Shown here: one piece after another, positions 63,094 through 64,000 of the stretch
Position numbering within the stretch: the stretch's first letter is position 1
Layout of the letters: each line of letters starts with the position of its first letter
Source of the DNA: Rhodopirellula baltica
GTDB taxonomy: Bacteria > Planctomycetota > Planctomycetia > Pirellulales > Pirellulaceae
Length of the DNA: 64,000 bases
Reading direction: 5' to 3'
Assembly (NCBI GenBank): GCA_002901265.1
Contig: PPHI01000048.1
Span: 124,001-188,000, forward strand
Notes under the pieces: model-generated
Database searches by the model: none
Told to the model about the DNA's origin: nothing
Seen by the model: the letters and a program-made list of their open reading frames with translations, nothing else
Program-made: the position numbers and the translations under genes

Positions 63094-63999
63094 ATGGCTA
63101 CAGATTACAAACAACCATCCAGCAACACCGCTCTTTTAGGAACACTCAATATGGACGATTGGGCCATTGGCGTCTTTGCCTCGGTCGACGCGGGACTCGG
63201 AGTCAAATGGGATGTTATCTCCGAACTCGGCGTACCGACGATCCAATTACACGCCCCGCACCAAGGTCAGCGGAGTGTCGCGGATGCAGAGAAGTTGAAA
63301 AAACAGCTCGCCGAGATGGCCGTCGAATGCACGGCGATCTTTGGCGGATTTGAAGGCGAAAGCTACGCCGATATTCCGACGGTGCAACAAACCATCGGAC
63401 TCGTCCCACAAGCGTCGCGCGAGTCACGCTTCCGCGAAATGTGCGAGATCTCGGACTTCGCGAAAGCTCTCGGTTGTGACACGATCGCGCTGCACCTCGG
63501 TTTTATCCCCGAACATGAACATGACGCACAATACGACGCGATCGTCGGCATCACCGCAAAGCTCTGCGACTACTGCAAAGAGAACGGACAATTTCTTCAC
63601 CTGGAGACGGGACAGGAGACGGCCAAGGGGCTGATCGAGTTCATCGCAGCGGTTGGCTGCGACAACTTGAAGATCAATTTTGATCCCGCGAACATGATCC
63701 TTTACGGTACCGGTGAACCCATCGAAGCGCTGCGAGTGCTCGCCCCCCACGTACGAAGTGTCCACTGCAAGGACGGAACGTGGAGCGACGAACCCGGGAA
63801 AACCTGGGGCCGAGAAGTCCCACTGGGCGCGGGTGCGGTCAACATCGAAGAGTACCTAAAAACGCTCCACGAGATTGGGTACAACGGTCCTTTGACGATC
63901 GAGCGAGAGATTCCCGAAGACCCACAGCGTCAAAAAGACGAAATTGGAAGCGCAATCGAACTGCTCTCCCGACTGCGTAGCGAGATCCTCGGATCGTAA
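63094..63999 (+). CDS. Second TIM-barrel isomerase/epimerase-like protein
   Basis: About 301 residues from the ATG at 63094, or 282 from an ATG at 63151 (MDDWAIGVFASVDAG), which may be the true start since homologues in this superfamily begin close to their first strand. The ligand set is LHLETGQET (Glu), INFDPANMI (Asp), VRSVHCKDGTW (His) and LTIEREIP (Glu). It differs clearly from the gene before it, so the pair are paralogues from old divergence rather than recent duplication. Possible activities are D-tagatose-3-epimerase or related sugar isomerisation. The stop codon is complete, one base before the window edge. Confidence 0.88.
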   Translation: MATDYKQPSSNTALLGTLNMDDWAIGVFASVDAGLGVKWDVISELGVPTIQLHAPHQGQRSVADAEKLKKQLAEMAVECTAIFGGFEGESYADIPTVQQTIGLVPQASRESRFREMCEISDFAKALGCDTIALHLGFIPEHEHDAQYDAIVGITAKLCDYCKENGQFLHLETGQETAKGLIEFIAAVGCDNLKINFDPANMILYGTGEPIEALRVLAPHVRSVHCKDGTWSDEPGKTWGREVPLGAGAVNIEEYLKTLHEIGYNGPLTIEREIPEDPQRQKDEIGSAIELLSRLRSEILGS

Positions 64000-64000
64000 C

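Overview
The window looks like chromosomal DNA of a planctomycete, most probably of the Pirellulaceae (Rhodopirellula-like group). This is an inference from gene content: a DUF1559 protein with a prepilin-type leader and an H-x9-DG end, DUF1501 and DUF1552 secreted proteins paired with planctomycete-type cytochrome c proteins (DUF1549/DUF1553 and DUF1592 families), a formylglycine sulfatase, Tat-exported TIM-barrel isomerases and a XylR-type AraC regulator. A TonB-dependent receptor and an RND pump point to a two-membrane envelope. I saw no rRNA, tRNA, CRISPR array, prophage or intact insertion sequence.

Layout. 1-4705: flagellar export genes on the plus strand (end of fliH?, fliI, fliJ, a MotE-like chaperone, fliQ, fliR, flhB). 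4728-14945: rsmD (minus), then a secreted cyclophilin with a His-rich segment, an asparagine-synthetase-like enzyme without a glutaminase cysteine, a His-rich ZIP transporter, a DUF1559 protein and dnaE. 15005-29258: mostly minus strand, with a TonB receptor, a DUF1592/DUF1552 pair, a PQQ-type propeller, a sulfatase and a DUF1501/DUF1553 pair; a Ser/Thr kinase lies between them on the plus strand. 29496-31471: pyrimidine salvage (upp and a CNT nucleoside transporter). 31662-41587: an MMPL-type exporter, then a tightly overlapping operon of TetR regulator, membrane-fusion adaptor and RND pump. A 49-bp near-symmetrical palindrome covers its predicted promoter. 41918-48578: XylR-type regulator, small secreted protein, DJ-1/PfpI protein, a frameshifted hydrolase-like gene, a von Willebrand A (VWA) protein and a membrane-anchored TPR-like protein. 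48724-53938: rluD-like gene, a HemW-like radical-SAM gene overlapping a GcvH-like lipoyl-carrier gene, and recG. 54037-63999: a Tat-exported isomerase, a VWA / histidine kinase / response regulator set, an Hsp70 with no lid, a conserved-looking hypothetical and two tandem TIM-barrel isomerase-like genes.

How the genes work together. The clearest functional units are the flagellar secretion gate, the pyrimidine salvage pair, the autoregulated efflux operon and the VWA-kinase-regulator set. The least explained units are the radical-SAM/lipoyl-carrier overlap at 49975-51757 and the two secreted cytochrome pairs around the sulfatase. These, with the 49-bp operator, are the best places to look for new biology. 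Function assignments come from motif recognition by eye; no database search was run.
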